A DNA stretch of 32,332 bases from an uncultured Prevotellaceae bacterium (GCA_902776935.1 CACYRS010000029.1:1-32332), one strand, 5' to 3'. Counted from the stretch's first letter, positions 8,280 to 17,480 are shown. A program made the numbers and translations. Notes: generated by a model from the sequence alone, not told the origin.

Positions 8280-9017
8280 TTATTTGTTTAGAAATTCTTC
8301 TGCTCTCTGTAAGTCCTCGGGGGTATCGATGCCTACCGTCTCCACATCTGTGAGACCCACACGGATACGATAGCCATTCTGCAGCCATCGAAGCTGTTCC
8401 AGACTCTCTGCCTTCTCAAGAGAACTCTGTGGCAGCAGGGTCACCTCCTTAAGCACCTCCCTGCGATATGCATAGATGCCTAAGTGTTTCAGGAACGGAT
8501 ATTCGCCGAACCACTCTTTACGTTCCTTACCTCTGATATAAGGAATGACACTACGACTGAAATAAAGAGCGAAACCGCGATTGTCGGTAACAATCTTGGG
8601 GGAATTAGGATTCTCCACAGCCTCGATGCTCTCGAAAAGCTTGCCTAGTGTACCTATCTGTGTATCAGGGTCGTCAAACAGACTCATTAAAGTCTTTATT
8701 TGAGATGGCTGAATGAACGGTTCATCACCTTGGACATTGATGATGACATCAGCCGAAGAATGTATCTTCTCCACAGCCTCCTCAATTCTGTCGGTACCAC
8801 TCTTATGATCCTCACGAGTCATCACTGCCCGACCGCCGAAGCCTGTCACACAGTCATAGATGCGTTGGTCGTCAGTTGCCACATACACCTCGTCGAGTAC
8901 GCTGCTGACCTGTTCATACACTCTCTGAATGACAGTCTTACCACCGAGAACTGCCAGAGGTTTGCCCGGAAAACGTGTCGAAGCGTAGCGGGCGGGGATA
9001 ATTGCCATAAATTTCAT
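8280..9017 (-). CDS. kdsB: 3-deoxy-manno-octulosonate cytidylyltransferase
   Basis: This 245-residue enzyme activates Kdo with CTP to form CMP-Kdo for the lipid A inner core. The N-terminal signature IPARYASTRFPGKPL, the segment VATDDQRI and NVQGDEPF all match KdsB. The length is normal. The start MKFMAIIPARY agrees with homologues. It is the first gene of the operon with the nucleotidase and nudC. Its promoter lies so close that the transcript would have only a few leader bases. No other Kdo or lipid A gene is in the window. Confidence 0.96.
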   Translation of the reverse strand: MKFMAIIPARYASTRFPGKPLAVLGGKTVIQRVYEQVSSVLDEVYVATDDQRIYDCVTGFGGRAVMTREDHKSGTDRIEEAVEKIHSSADVIINVQGDEPFIQPSQIKTLMSLFDDPDTQIGTLGKLFESIEAVENPNSPKIVTDNRGFALYFSRSVIPYIRGKERKEWFGEYPFLKHLGIYAYRREVLKEVTLLPQSSLEKAESLEQLRWLQNGYRIRVGLTDVETVGIDTPEDLQRAEEFLNK

Positions 9018-9025
9018 AACGGCTG

Positions 9026-9033
9026 CAAAGATA
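9026..9033 (-). promoter_or_regulatory. -7 element of the kdsB operon
   Basis: The minus strand reads TATCTTTGCAGCC. The element ends only eight bases before the kdsB ATG, so the leader should be about 2-5 bases. No TTTG is found at the -33 position. Confidence 0.6.
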
Positions 9034-9084
9034 AGGAAAAAAATTGTAAAAATCGTATTTCTTTAAAAAGATTATTCGTGATAT

Positions 9085-9116
9085 TTTGCATGATTCGCAT
9101 TTTTTTTGTAAATTTG
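9085..9116 (+). promoter_or_regulatory. complete Bacteroidota promoter of the MORN gene
   Basis: TTTG at 9085-9088 and TAAATTTG at 9109-9116 are separated by exactly 20 bases, an ideal -33/-7 pair. Transcription should start near 9122. It is divergent from the kdsB promoter. Confidence 0.7.
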
Positions 9117-9141
9117 CCAAGAAATTCTAAATTGGAATATA

Positions 9142-10260
9142 ATGCATTTACGAAAATATATAATATCGATAGTCATTCTGATGACGCCTCTTTCGATGGC
9201 AGCGCAGAAGATTACATTAGGTTCGACTACCACAAAAGACGGAGGACAGTATCAGGGAGAGATGATGATGGGAAAGCCTCATGGCAAAGGCAGGGCGATA
9301 TACAAGAACGGCAACAGCTATGAGGGACAATATGAAAAAGGCAAGCGTCAGGGCTATGGTACATACACATTCTTCGATGGAGAGAAATACGAGGGAGAGT
9401 GGTTTCAGGACCAACAGCATGGCAAAGGCGTATATTACTTCGCAAACAATAACCGTTATGACGGACTTTGGTTCCGCGACTACCAGCATGGTCACGGTGT
9501 GATGTACTATTTCAACGGCGACAAGTACGACGGTGACTGGAAGATGGACAAGCGTAACGGTAAGGGTACCTATGTCTTCTCCAACGGAGCATATTACAAA
9601 GGCGAATGGAAAGACGACCAGAAACACGGCACGGGATTCTTTGACTGGGGCGATGGCTCTTCCTATGACGGACAATGGGCAAACAACATGCGTTCTGGCA
9701 AAGGTACCTTCAGGTATGCTGATGGAGATGTGTATATCGGTCCCTGGAAGAATGATGTACAGAACGGTAGAGGTATATACAAGTTCCAGAACGGTGATGT
9801 CTATGAAGGTGACTATGTAGACGGAGACCGCACCGGTCAGGGTATCTCGAAATATGCCAATGGTGACAAGTACACAGGACAGTTCTTTGAAGGTGACAAA
9901 CAAGGTCAGGGAACGATGGTGTGGAGCAACGGCGACCAGTATGTAGGCATGTGGAAGGCAGACAAGCCTAATGGTAAGGGTAAACTAACCACAAAGGCCA
10001 GAGACACTTTCGAGGGAATGTTCAAGAACGGTAAGATCGATGGTGAGGGTATCGCCAGATATGCCGACGGCTCGAAGTTCAAAGGTACCTTCAAGAACGG
10101 AAAGAGAAACGGAACCGCCATCGAGGAAGACAAGGACGGCAAACGTTTTGAAGGTTCATATAAGGATGATATCAGGGATGGTAAGTTCGTGGAGAAAGAC
10201 CGCAACGGTAATGTCATCGCCAGAGGAACCTACACCCGAGGACACAGACAGCAAGAATAG
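9142..10260 (+). CDS. exported MORN-repeat protein
   Basis: The 372-residue protein starts with a signal peptide (MHLRKYIISIVILMTPLSMAAQ) and is then almost entirely MORN repeats. I count 14 units of exactly 23 residues, each beginning Y/F-x-G-x-W/F/Y and containing a central GxG, from about residue 37 to 358, plus a partial fifteenth. Early units are rich in YEGEW/YDGDW; the last three change to FEGMF, FKGTF, FEGSY. MORN repeats form a long beta-strand stack and are known for protein or membrane contacts; no enzyme domain is present. It should be periplasmic or surface-exposed. It is the first gene of a run towards glgB, 25 bases before the YhcH-type gene. Confidence 0.9.
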   Translation: MHLRKYIISIVILMTPLSMAAQKITLGSTTTKDGGQYQGEMMMGKPHGKGRAIYKNGNSYEGQYEKGKRQGYGTYTFFDGEKYEGEWFQDQQHGKGVYYFANNNRYDGLWFRDYQHGHGVMYYFNGDKYDGDWKMDKRNGKGTYVFSNGAYYKGEWKDDQKHGTGFFDWGDGSSYDGQWANNMRSGKGTFRYADGDVYIGPWKNDVQNGRGIYKFQNGDVYEGDYVDGDRTGQGISKYANGDKYTGQFFEGDKQGQGTMVWSNGDQYVGMWKADKPNGKGKLTTKARDTFEGMFKNGKIDGEGIARYADGSKFKGTFKNGKRNGTAIEEDKDGKRFEGSYKDDIRDGKFVEKDRNGNVIARGTYTRGHRQQE

Positions 10261-10285
10261 TTACAACTCTTAAAAATATAATCGT

Positions 10286-10732
10286 ATGATCATTGACACA
10301 ATCGACAATCTCTGCAAGTATGCAGCTCTCAATCCTCTCTTCGCAGATGTGGTTGAATTTCTGAAGAGTCATGACCTCAAGACAATGGAGGCTGGCAAGT
10401 ACCCAATCAAGGACAAAGACCTGTTTCTGAACCTTACTGTAGCTAAGGGTAAGACAAAGGAGGCAGCAGTCCTTGAGACGCATGTCGAGATGATCGACAT
10501 CCAGATACCTATCTCATGTGCAGAGACCTTCGGATATACTCCGCTCTGTGACCTTCCTGATTTCGAGTATAATGCAGAGAAGGACATCACAAAGTATGGT
10601 GACACTTTGGCTCAGACGTATGTTACTGTTAACCCCGGACAGATGGCAATCTTCTTCCCACAGGACGGACATGCTCCATGTATTTCGGGAGAGGCTGAGA
10701 TAAAGAAGGCGATTTTCAAAATAAAAAATTAA
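10286..10732 (+). CDS. YhcH/YjgK/YiaL (DUF386) family protein
   Basis: This 148-residue protein matches the DUF386 family, small cupin-like beta-sandwich proteins that include the E. coli proteins YhcH and EbgC. Family features seen are an N-terminal helix with NPLFADVVEFL, the strand ETHVEMIDIQIPISCAE and the metal-site-like GQMAIFFPQDGHAPCI, with E, D and H residues. Members are linked to sugar or sialic acid metabolism, perhaps as anomer-handling enzymes, but the function here is inferred only. It lies between the MORN gene and glgB on the same strand. Confidence 0.88.
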   Translation: MIIDTIDNLCKYAALNPLFADVVEFLKSHDLKTMEAGKYPIKDKDLFLNLTVAKGKTKEAAVLETHVEMIDIQIPISCAETFGYTPLCDLPDFEYNAEKDITKYGDTLAQTYVTVNPGQMAIFFPQDGHAPCISGEAEIKKAIFKIKN

Positions 10733-10749
10733 AAATAAAAAATTAAAAA
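10721..10749 (+). repeat. tandem 14-base A-rich repeat before glgB
   Basis: ATAAAAAATTAAAA occurs twice with a period of 14 bases, overlapping the stop codon of the upstream gene. It forms an A/T-only spacer before the glgB start. No promoter element is seen in it. Confidence 0.55.
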
Positions 10750-10756
10750 TATATTT

Positions 10757-12907
10757 ATGGCTACGAAGAAAGAAGCTACGGCAAAGAAGCCTGCAGAAAA
10801 GAAACCTGTAGCTAAGAAAGCAACAGAGAAAAAGGCTGCTGCCAAGAAGCCGGCAACAAAGAAGGTTGCAGCGAAGAAAATAGTAGTGGAGAAGGCTCCG
10901 GAGCATATCGGACTGGTACGTAACGACTCATGGCTGGAGCCATTTGAGGGTGCGATACGTGGACGTCACGATCATGCAGTATGGAAGATCAACCAGTTGA
11001 CTCATAACGGAAAGAAGACTCTTTCTGATTTTGCTTCTGGTCATCTCTATTTCGGCCTTCACAAACTTGCCAAGGGATGGGTGTTCCGTGAGTGGGCCCC
11101 TAATGCCACAGACATCTATCTGATCGGTGATTTCAACAACTGGCAGGAAGACGAGAAATATCGTTGCAAGCGTGTTGAGGGTACTGGCAACTGGGAACTG
11201 AAACTCTCTGAGAAAGCCCTGAAGCATGGTCAGCTGTATAAGATGAAGGTGAAATGGAACGGTGGTGAAGGTGAGCGTATCCCAGCATGGTGTCGTCGTG
11301 TGGTACAGGATGACAACACGAAGATCTTCTCTGCACAGGTATGGAATCCGGAGAAGCCTTATGTGTGGAAGAAAAAGACCTTCAAGCCTAACAAGGCTCC
11401 GTTGTTGATCTATGAGTGCCACGTAGGTATGGGTCAGGATGCAGAGAAGGTAGGAACATATACCGAGTTCAAGGACAACGTGCTCCCACGTGTCATCAAG
11501 GACGGATATAACTGTATTCAGGTGATGGCTATTCAGGAGCATCCTTATTACGGATCATTCGGATACCATGTATCAAGCTTCTTTGCACCAAGTTCACGTT
11601 TCGGTACTCCCGAGGAGCTAAAGGAACTTATCGATACTGCCCATAAGAACGGTATTGCTGTGATTATGGATATCGTTCACTCTCACGCTGTGAAGAATGA
11701 GGTAGAGGGTCTGGGTAACCTCGCTGGTGATCCGAATCAGTTCTTCTATCCAGGAGACCGTCATGAGCATCCGGCATGGGACTCTCTCTGCTTCGACTAT
11801 GGTAAGGATGATGTGATGCACTTCCTGCTCTCTAACTGTAAGTACTGGCTCGAGGAGTTTAAGTTCGATGGATTCCGCTTCGACGGTGTGACATCGATGT
11901 TGTATTACTCACATGGTCTCGGAGAGGCATTCGGAGGATACGGTGACTACTTCAACGGTCATGAGGATGACAATGCCATCTGCTATCTCACACTTGCCAA
12001 CAAACTCATCCACGAGGTTAATCCTAACGCTATCACCATCGCAGAAGAGGTATCAGGTATGCCGGGTCTTGCAGCGAAGTTTGAGGATGGCGGATATGGC
12101 TTCGATTATCGTATGGCAATGAACATTCCTGACTACTGGATTAAGACCATCAAGGAGGTTCGCGATGAGGATATTAACGTATGCTCTATCTTCTGGGAGG
12201 TAAAGAACCGTCGTCCTGATGAGAAGACCATCTCTTATTGCGAGAGTCACGACCAGGCACTTGTAGGTGATAAGACAATCATCTTCCGTCTTATTGACGC
12301 TGATATGTACTGGCACTTCGCGAAGAAGGATGTCAACGATATGGCTCAGCGTGGTATCGCACTTCATAAGATGATACGCCTGGTTACTGCCGGTGCCATC
12401 AATGGCGGATACCTTAACTTCATGGGTAATGAGTTCGGTCATCCGGAGTGGATAGACTTCCCACGTGACGGAAACGGCTGGAGCTATAAGTATGCACGTC
12501 GTCAGTGGAACCTCGTAGACAACAAGGATCTCTGCTATCACTGGCTGGGCGACTTCGACAGAGAGATGCTGAAGGTTATCAAGAGCCAGAAGAACTTCCA
12601 GGATACTCCTGTTACAGAGATATGGCATGATGATGGTGACCAGGTGCTCTGTTTCATGAGAGGTGACCTCGTGTTTGTATTCAACTTCTCTCCGACAAAA
12701 AGCTATACCGACTACGGATTCCTGGTACCTACAGGTTCATACGATGTAGTGCTGAATACCGATTCAAAGGACTTCGGAGGAAATGGTTTTGCAGACGACA
12801 GCATGACCCACACCACGAACTTCGATCCTCTTTATGTTAAGGACAAGAAGGAGTGGCTGAAACTGTATATCCCCGCTCGTTCTGCAGTAGTCTTGAAGAA
12901 GAACTAA
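10757..12907 (+). CDS. glgB: 1,4-alpha-glucan branching enzyme with histone H1-like tail
   Basis: This GH13 branching enzyme (716 residues) makes alpha-1,6 branches in glycogen. Residues 1 to about 45 are a lysine/alanine-rich extension built of AAKK and KKPA units, like histone H1 tails. A CBM48-type domain follows around 100-200 (FREWAPNATDIYLIGDFNNW), then the catalytic barrel with nucleophile Asp376 (FRFDGVTSML), acid/base Glu430 (ITIAEEVSG) and Asp499 (ESHDQALVG), and a C-terminal beta domain. The motifs resemble eukaryotic GBE1 more than E. coli GlgB; such enzymes are known in Bacteroidota. The tail is not needed for catalysis in the family. The gene is followed one base later by a membrane protein gene. 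Confidence 0.95.
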   Translation: MATKKEATAKKPAEKKPVAKKATEKKAAAKKPATKKVAAKKIVVEKAPEHIGLVRNDSWLEPFEGAIRGRHDHAVWKINQLTHNGKKTLSDFASGHLYFGLHKLAKGWVFREWAPNATDIYLIGDFNNWQEDEKYRCKRVEGTGNWELKLSEKALKHGQLYKMKVKWNGGEGERIPAWCRRVVQDDNTKIFSAQVWNPEKPYVWKKKTFKPNKAPLLIYECHVGMGQDAEKVGTYTEFKDNVLPRVIKDGYNCIQVMAIQEHPYYGSFGYHVSSFFAPSSRFGTPEELKELIDTAHKNGIAVIMDIVHSHAVKNEVEGLGNLAGDPNQFFYPGDRHEHPAWDSLCFDYGKDDVMHFLLSNCKYWLEEFKFDGFRFDGVTSMLYYSHGLGEAFGGYGDYFNGHEDDNAICYLTLANKLIHEVNPNAITIAEEVSGMPGLAAKFEDGGYGFDYRMAMNIPDYWIKTIKEVRDEDINVCSIFWEVKNRRPDEKTISYCESHDQALVGDKTIIFRLIDADMYWHFAKKDVNDMAQRGIALHKMIRLVTAGAINGGYLNFMGNEFGHPEWIDFPRDGNGWSYKYARRQWNLVDNKDLCYHWLGDFDREMLKVIKSQKNFQDTPVTEIWHDDGDQVLCFMRGDLVFVFNFSPTKSYTDYGFLVPTGSYDVVLNTDSKDFGGNGFADDSMTHTTNFDPLYVKDKKEWLKLYIPARSAVVLKKN

Positions 12908-12908
12908 G

Positions 12909-14078
12909 ATGAACTATAATCATCCAAAAAGAAACACTAGCACGCTCGGCATCAGGCTGATGTGTGCTATTGTTTTTTGCGTTTTCTCATTCAGCTTCCT
13001 GTACCGTTTTCAGGCAGATGTCCTGGCTGTAGCACAACATGTGTTGAGTAACGGACTTACAAAGTATAAACCTTTCTTAGGTGCTTTGGTCATCACTCTG
13101 GTGCTACAGGGGTTACAGCTTTTAATCTATTCTCTGATACGACTCCAGAAACGTTTTCATGCACTCACGTACCTGCCGTCGATGCTGATACTGGGATTCC
13201 TCACGGATGTTAACAGCGATATCGACCTTCAGTTTTCCATTGGGCACTGGTATTGGGTGTTCCCGCTGGTGATAGTGATATGGCTGGGTATAGCACTTCT
13301 GGCCAAACAGTTGCAGGAGATAGAACCGGATAATGAGCCTTTACATTTATTATCCCGTCCGATGTGGATAAGTTTGTTACTGATGGCTTTGCTGATAATC
13401 TGTACTGTAAGTATCAGTAATACCAACGCTGTGTTTCATTATCGTATGAGAGCAGAGTCACGACTTCTCGAAGGCGACTATGCCGGAGCCCTTGAGCCGG
13501 GAAAGAAATCTCTGGAGAGTGATGAGAATCTTCAGATGATACGCATGTTCGCTCTTAACATGACGGGACAGTTGGGAGAGAAACTCTTCAATTATCCTAC
13601 ACCAGGAAAGAGCGATGCTATTCTTCCTGCTGAAGGAAAGTCGAGATTCGCGATGTATCCAACAGACAGTCTTTACAAGGCTCTTGGAGCAAAACCGAAG
13701 GCCGGAATGACAGTAGCGAAGTATCTGGAACTTATGCAGAGGAGAGACAGCGTAGATGACAAGAAGATAGCCGACTATCTGCTATGCGGACTATTGCTCG
13801 ACAAACGTCTTGACGAGTTTGCGTCCAAGCTGAAGACTCTTTATTCAGATAATGACACACTCATCATCGACAATCTGCCGAAGCATTACCGTGAGGCGAT
13901 GACTCTTTATACCCACAAGCGTTCTAATCCGATACTGGTGTATTACAATAGTGTTATGGATGAGGACTGGAGCAACCTTCAGGAACTTGAGAGCAAGTAT
14001 TCTGACAAGAGGGAGCGAAAGGGTAAGGTAGAGGAGAAGTACCGGGGAACCTACTGGTACTATTACGAATACGAATAG
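12909..14078 (+). CDS. integral membrane protein, unknown function
   Basis: I do not firmly recognise this 389-residue protein. It has about five hydrophobic segments in its first half, near residues 13-33, 56-78, 84-97, 110-130 and 150-170. A hydrophilic C-terminal part follows, beginning with FHYRMRAESRLLEGDYAGAL, which looks like a single tetratricopeptide-type helix pair, and ending in an aromatic-rich tail (GTYWYYYEYE). The start lies one base after the glgB stop, so translation is probably coupled. The gene ends seven bases before a strong terminator. It may be a Bacteroidales-specific membrane protein; nothing links it to glycogen except position. Confidence 0.75.
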   Translation: MNYNHPKRNTSTLGIRLMCAIVFCVFSFSFLYRFQADVLAVAQHVLSNGLTKYKPFLGALVITLVLQGLQLLIYSLIRLQKRFHALTYLPSMLILGFLTDVNSDIDLQFSIGHWYWVFPLVIVIWLGIALLAKQLQEIEPDNEPLHLLSRPMWISLLLMALLIICTVSISNTNAVFHYRMRAESRLLEGDYAGALEPGKKSLESDENLQMIRMFALNMTGQLGEKLFNYPTPGKSDAILPAEGKSRFAMYPTDSLYKALGAKPKAGMTVAKYLELMQRRDSVDDKKIADYLLCGLLLDKRLDEFASKLKTLYSDNDTLIIDNLPKHYREAMTLYTHKRSNPILVYYNSVMDEDWSNLQELESKYSDKRERKGKVEEKYRGTYWYYYEYE

Positions 14079-14084
14079 AAAAGA

Positions 14085-14117
14085 AAACCTCCCATCGGAT
14101 GTGGGAGGTTTCTTTTT
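14085..14117. terminator. bidirectional rho-independent terminator
   Basis: AACCTCCCA and TGGGAGGTT form a 9-bp stem with a short loop, with TCTTTTT on the plus side and TTTCTTTTC on the minus side. It lies between two converging genes and can serve both. Confidence 0.8.
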
Positions 14118-14120
14118 CCT

Positions 14121-15815
14121 TTATTTATAGAGATATCTCTTGATAGATCGCTTTGGAGTCTTCTCGAACTCCTCCTTGCGTATCTCTATCTCCGATATCT
14201 TCTCGTAGGCAGGAATCATCTCGTTGAGACCATTACGGTTCTGTTCCATCACGTTGCGGATGTCATCCTCAGAGAAGTTGAGGTTCTTTGCCTCCTCGTA
14301 GTCTGGGTATACGATAGCAACAAGCTTGGTGTCACGCTGAACAACGATACTCTCTACAACGAGGGTCATTGAGTTGAGTTTATCCTCAATCTCCTCAGGA
14401 TAGATATTCTGTCCGCTCGGACCAAGAAGCATATTCTTAGAACGTCCGTTGATATAGATATTTCCTTCCTCGTCCATAGTACCGAGGTCGCCGGTGTGAT
14501 ACCAGCCTTCCTTGTCTATCGTCTCTGCCGTAGCCTCGGGATTCTTGAAGTATCCCAGCATTACGTTAAGACCGCGTGCGAGGATTTCACCGGGAATATG
14601 GCGTGGGTCTGGAGAGTCGATCTCTACATCCATGTGATAGGCAGCCTTACCGCAAGAGCCTGGAGCAAAGTTATGCCAGTCTTCATAACCGATGATAGGA
14701 GCACACTCTGTAGCACCATAGCCAACGGTATACGGGAACTCTATCCTCTTTAGGAACTGCTCCACTTCCTGATTCAGCGCAGCACCTCCGATGATCACCT
14801 CGTACATGTTTCCTCCAAAAGCGTTGAGTACCTCCTTACAGATCATCTCACGTACCTTCTTCGAGATGACAGGCATCTGGAGAAGGAGTCGCATACGGTT
14901 GTTCTGAATCTTCGGGAACACCTTCTTACGGATAATCTTCTCGATGATGAGGGGAACGGCAATAACGATAATCGGTTTCACCTCCTGCAGAGCCTGAGCG
15001 ATGATAGCAGGAGAGGGCACACGGCTGAGATAGTATACATGACATCCAACAAGGAACTCATAGATGAACTCATAAGCCATACCGTACATATGTGCCATAG
15101 GTAACATCGAGATAACCTTATCGCCAGGTTTGATGACATTTCCTAATACGTGCTTTGCAAAGTCGGTATTCGACCACAGAGCACGATATGGAATCATCAC
15201 ACCCTTTGAGAATCCTGTGGTACCGCTGGTGTAGTTGATAAGTGCCAACTCATCTGGACTCTCCTCCATGTAATAGCTCACATGTTCCTTACGGAAATAC
15301 TTCGGGAACTTCTTACCGTAGAGCTCGTTAAGATGCTCTCTGGCGTATGTGAGTTTGTCAGTACGGCTTACCATCAGAGAGTAATCAGGATTGTTGATGA
15401 TACCCTCCAAACCCGGCATTGCCTGAGGGTCGATGATTGTTGCCACATGATCACCCACAAAGAGGAGCTTTGACTCAGAGTGGTTTACGATGTTATGGAT
15501 CTGCTCTGCGTTGAACTCATGCAGGATAGGTACTGCGATGGCACCATAGGTGAGGGTAGCGAGGAATGCTACTGCCCATTGACTGGAGTTTCGTCCGCAG
15601 AGGGCTATCTTGTCGCCTTTGGTTACGCCGCTGTTCTCAAAAAGGATATGTACTTTCTCGATCTTTCTCGCAACATCATGATATTGTAACGTCTGACCCT
15701 TGAAGTCTGTCAGCGCATCACGATCCCAGTTGTCGAGGATACTCTTCTGTATCATCGCATTGAAACTGGGGATGTCCTTGCTAGGGATATAGGCTTTGTT
15801 TATATCTTGTTTCAT
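14121..15815 (-). CDS. AMP-forming acyl-CoA synthetase, downstream paralogue
   Basis: This 564-residue member of the ANL superfamily should activate a carboxylic acid, probably a long-chain fatty acid, to the acyl-adenylate and then the CoA thioester. The P-loop-like motif is YTSGTTGFSKG (about residue 195), then YGATECAPI, the hinge motif GWYHTGDLG, and the C-terminal lysine region KTPKRSIKRYLYK. All core motifs are intact. It lies three bases after a close paralogue and shares its promoter. N-terminal residues 1-15 are not shared with the paralogue. The acid used cannot be deduced, and an O-acyl carrier role is also possible. Confidence 0.9.
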   Translation of the reverse strand: MKQDINKAYIPSKDIPSFNAMIQKSILDNWDRDALTDFKGQTLQYHDVARKIEKVHILFENSGVTKGDKIALCGRNSSQWAVAFLATLTYGAIAVPILHEFNAEQIHNIVNHSESKLLFVGDHVATIIDPQAMPGLEGIINNPDYSLMVSRTDKLTYAREHLNELYGKKFPKYFRKEHVSYYMEESPDELALINYTSGTTGFSKGVMIPYRALWSNTDFAKHVLGNVIKPGDKVISMLPMAHMYGMAYEFIYEFLVGCHVYYLSRVPSPAIIAQALQEVKPIIVIAVPLIIEKIIRKKVFPKIQNNRMRLLLQMPVISKKVREMICKEVLNAFGGNMYEVIIGGAALNQEVEQFLKRIEFPYTVGYGATECAPIIGYEDWHNFAPGSCGKAAYHMDVEIDSPDPRHIPGEILARGLNVMLGYFKNPEATAETIDKEGWYHTGDLGTMDEEGNIYINGRSKNMLLGPSGQNIYPEEIEDKLNSMTLVVESIVVQRDTKLVAIVYPDYEEAKNLNFSEDDIRNVMEQNRNGLNEMIPAYEKISEIEIRKEEFEKTPKRSIKRYLYK

Positions 15816-15818
15816 AAG

Positions 15819-17471
15819 CTAGTTATATAAGTAGCGTTTAATACTCTTCTTCGGGGTCTTGGCAAATTCCTCTTCGTGGAGTTCAATTGCCGAGATACGG
15901 CTATATGCAGGAAGGAGCTTGTTGAGGTTATTACGGTTCTCTTCCATAATATTCTGCAGCTCATCCTGTGAGAAGTTAATCAATTCGTCATTCTCAGAGT
16001 GAACGAGAGCTACAAGCTTGTCGCCTCTCTGTATGACGATGCTCTCAGCAACCAAAGGCATGGAGTTGAGCTTATCCTCAATCTCCTCAGGATAGATGTT
16101 CTGTCCGTTGCTGCCTAAAAGCATATTCTTCAGTCGTCCACGTATAAACACATGTCCGCTGGCATCCATCGTTCCAAGGTCACCGGTATGATACCATCCG
16201 TCTTTGTCTATAACATTGCTTGTGGCTTCTTCATTCTTGTAATATCCAAGCATGAGGTTTGTGCCTCGTGTGATGATCTCACCTTCTTCAAACTGCGGGT
16301 CACGACTGGCTATCCTAACCTCCATGCGGTCAACTGGTGTACCACAAGAACGAGGCTTGAAGTCCTTGTAGTCGCTGAAGGTGATAAGTGGGGCACATTC
16401 TGTTGTGCCGTAACCTACTGTCACGGGGAAACCGATGTTAACAAGGAATTTCTCCACCTCTCTCGATAGTGGGGCACCTCCCACGATAACCTCATAGAAA
16501 TTACCTCCAAGCACCTTACTTACCTCGTTACGGATATAGTCCTTCACCTTCTTGTTGACTACAAGCATATTCAGCAGAAGTTTCATCGGCAGACTCTCTA
16601 TCTTCGGGAAGATACGTTTGCGGATGATCTTCTCCAGTACCAGAGGAACGGTTACGATAAGAGCCGGTTTTATCTCTGCAAATGCCTCAGCGATGATAGC
16701 AGGACTTGGAAGACGTGTGAGATATGACAGATGACATCCTTGGCAGAATCCAAAGAGGAACTCGATAGACATACCGTAAGTATGAGCCATAGGCAATATA
16801 CTCAGCATCTCGTCGCCAGCCTTCACCTTGCCCTTCATCTGCTGCATCACAAACTCCACATTGCTCCATAGAGCACGATAGGGTATCATCACACCCTTGG
16901 AGAATCCTGTTGTTCCACTAGTGTAGTTGATGAGCGCTAACTCATCTGCCTGGTCCTGATGATAATGTATATGCTCTTTTCGGAAAGCCATCGGATATTT
17001 GCTGCCAAACATAAGATTTAAATGTTCGCGCGCATACGTGAGAGCCTCCTTTCGGGAGATCATAAGTGAAAAGTCCGGGATATTAATGATGCCCTCAAGA
17101 TAAGGCATTTTCTCAGGATCAATGGTCTTTACGGCATAATCACCGATAAAGAGAAGTTTAGAGTCAGAGTGATTAACGATATTCTGTATTTGCTCTCCGT
17201 TGAACTCATGCTGAATAGGCACCGCTACAGCTCCATAGGTGAGAGTAGCGAGGAATGCTACTGCCCAATGGGCTGAGTTGCGTCCACAGAGAGCAATCTT
17301 GTCGCCTGGCTTTACACAACTGTTCTCAAACAGTATATGGAGCTTTTCAATTTTCCTGGCAGCATCGTGATACTGGAGAGTGATTCCCTGATAGTCAGTC
17401 AGGGCATCATGATCCCAGTTGTCGATAATCGCTCTTTGTAAATAAGCATTAAAACTGCTAAAAGAATTCAT
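15819..17471 (-). CDS. AMP-forming acyl-CoA synthetase, upstream paralogue
   Basis: This 550-residue enzyme has the same motif set as its downstream neighbour: YTSGTTGFSKG, YGTTECAPL, GWYHTGDLG and the terminal KTPKKSIKRYLYN. By eye well over half of the aligned residues are identical, so the pair is a tandem duplication. I start at ATG 17471 (MNSFSSFNAYL). The frame continues to a TTG at 17486, but this lies inside the palindrome next to the transcription start, so the ATG is preferred. It is first in a two-gene operon. The promoter is flanked by two inverted repeats with shared GCACA half-sites, suggesting a dedicated regulator. Likely cytosolic or membrane-peripheral. Confidence 0.9.
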   Translation of the reverse strand: MNSFSSFNAYLQRAIIDNWDHDALTDYQGITLQYHDAARKIEKLHILFENSCVKPGDKIALCGRNSAHWAVAFLATLTYGAVAVPIQHEFNGEQIQNIVNHSDSKLLFIGDYAVKTIDPEKMPYLEGIINIPDFSLMISRKEALTYAREHLNLMFGSKYPMAFRKEHIHYHQDQADELALINYTSGTTGFSKGVMIPYRALWSNVEFVMQQMKGKVKAGDEMLSILPMAHTYGMSIEFLFGFCQGCHLSYLTRLPSPAIIAEAFAEIKPALIVTVPLVLEKIIRKRIFPKIESLPMKLLLNMLVVNKKVKDYIRNEVSKVLGGNFYEVIVGGAPLSREVEKFLVNIGFPVTVGYGTTECAPLITFSDYKDFKPRSCGTPVDRMEVRIASRDPQFEEGEIITRGTNLMLGYYKNEEATSNVIDKDGWYHTGDLGTMDASGHVFIRGRLKNMLLGSNGQNIYPEEIEDKLNSMPLVAESIVIQRGDKLVALVHSENDELINFSQDELQNIMEENRNNLNKLLPAYSRISAIELHEEEFAKTPKKSIKRYLYN

Positions 17472-17480
17472 TATAGAATT

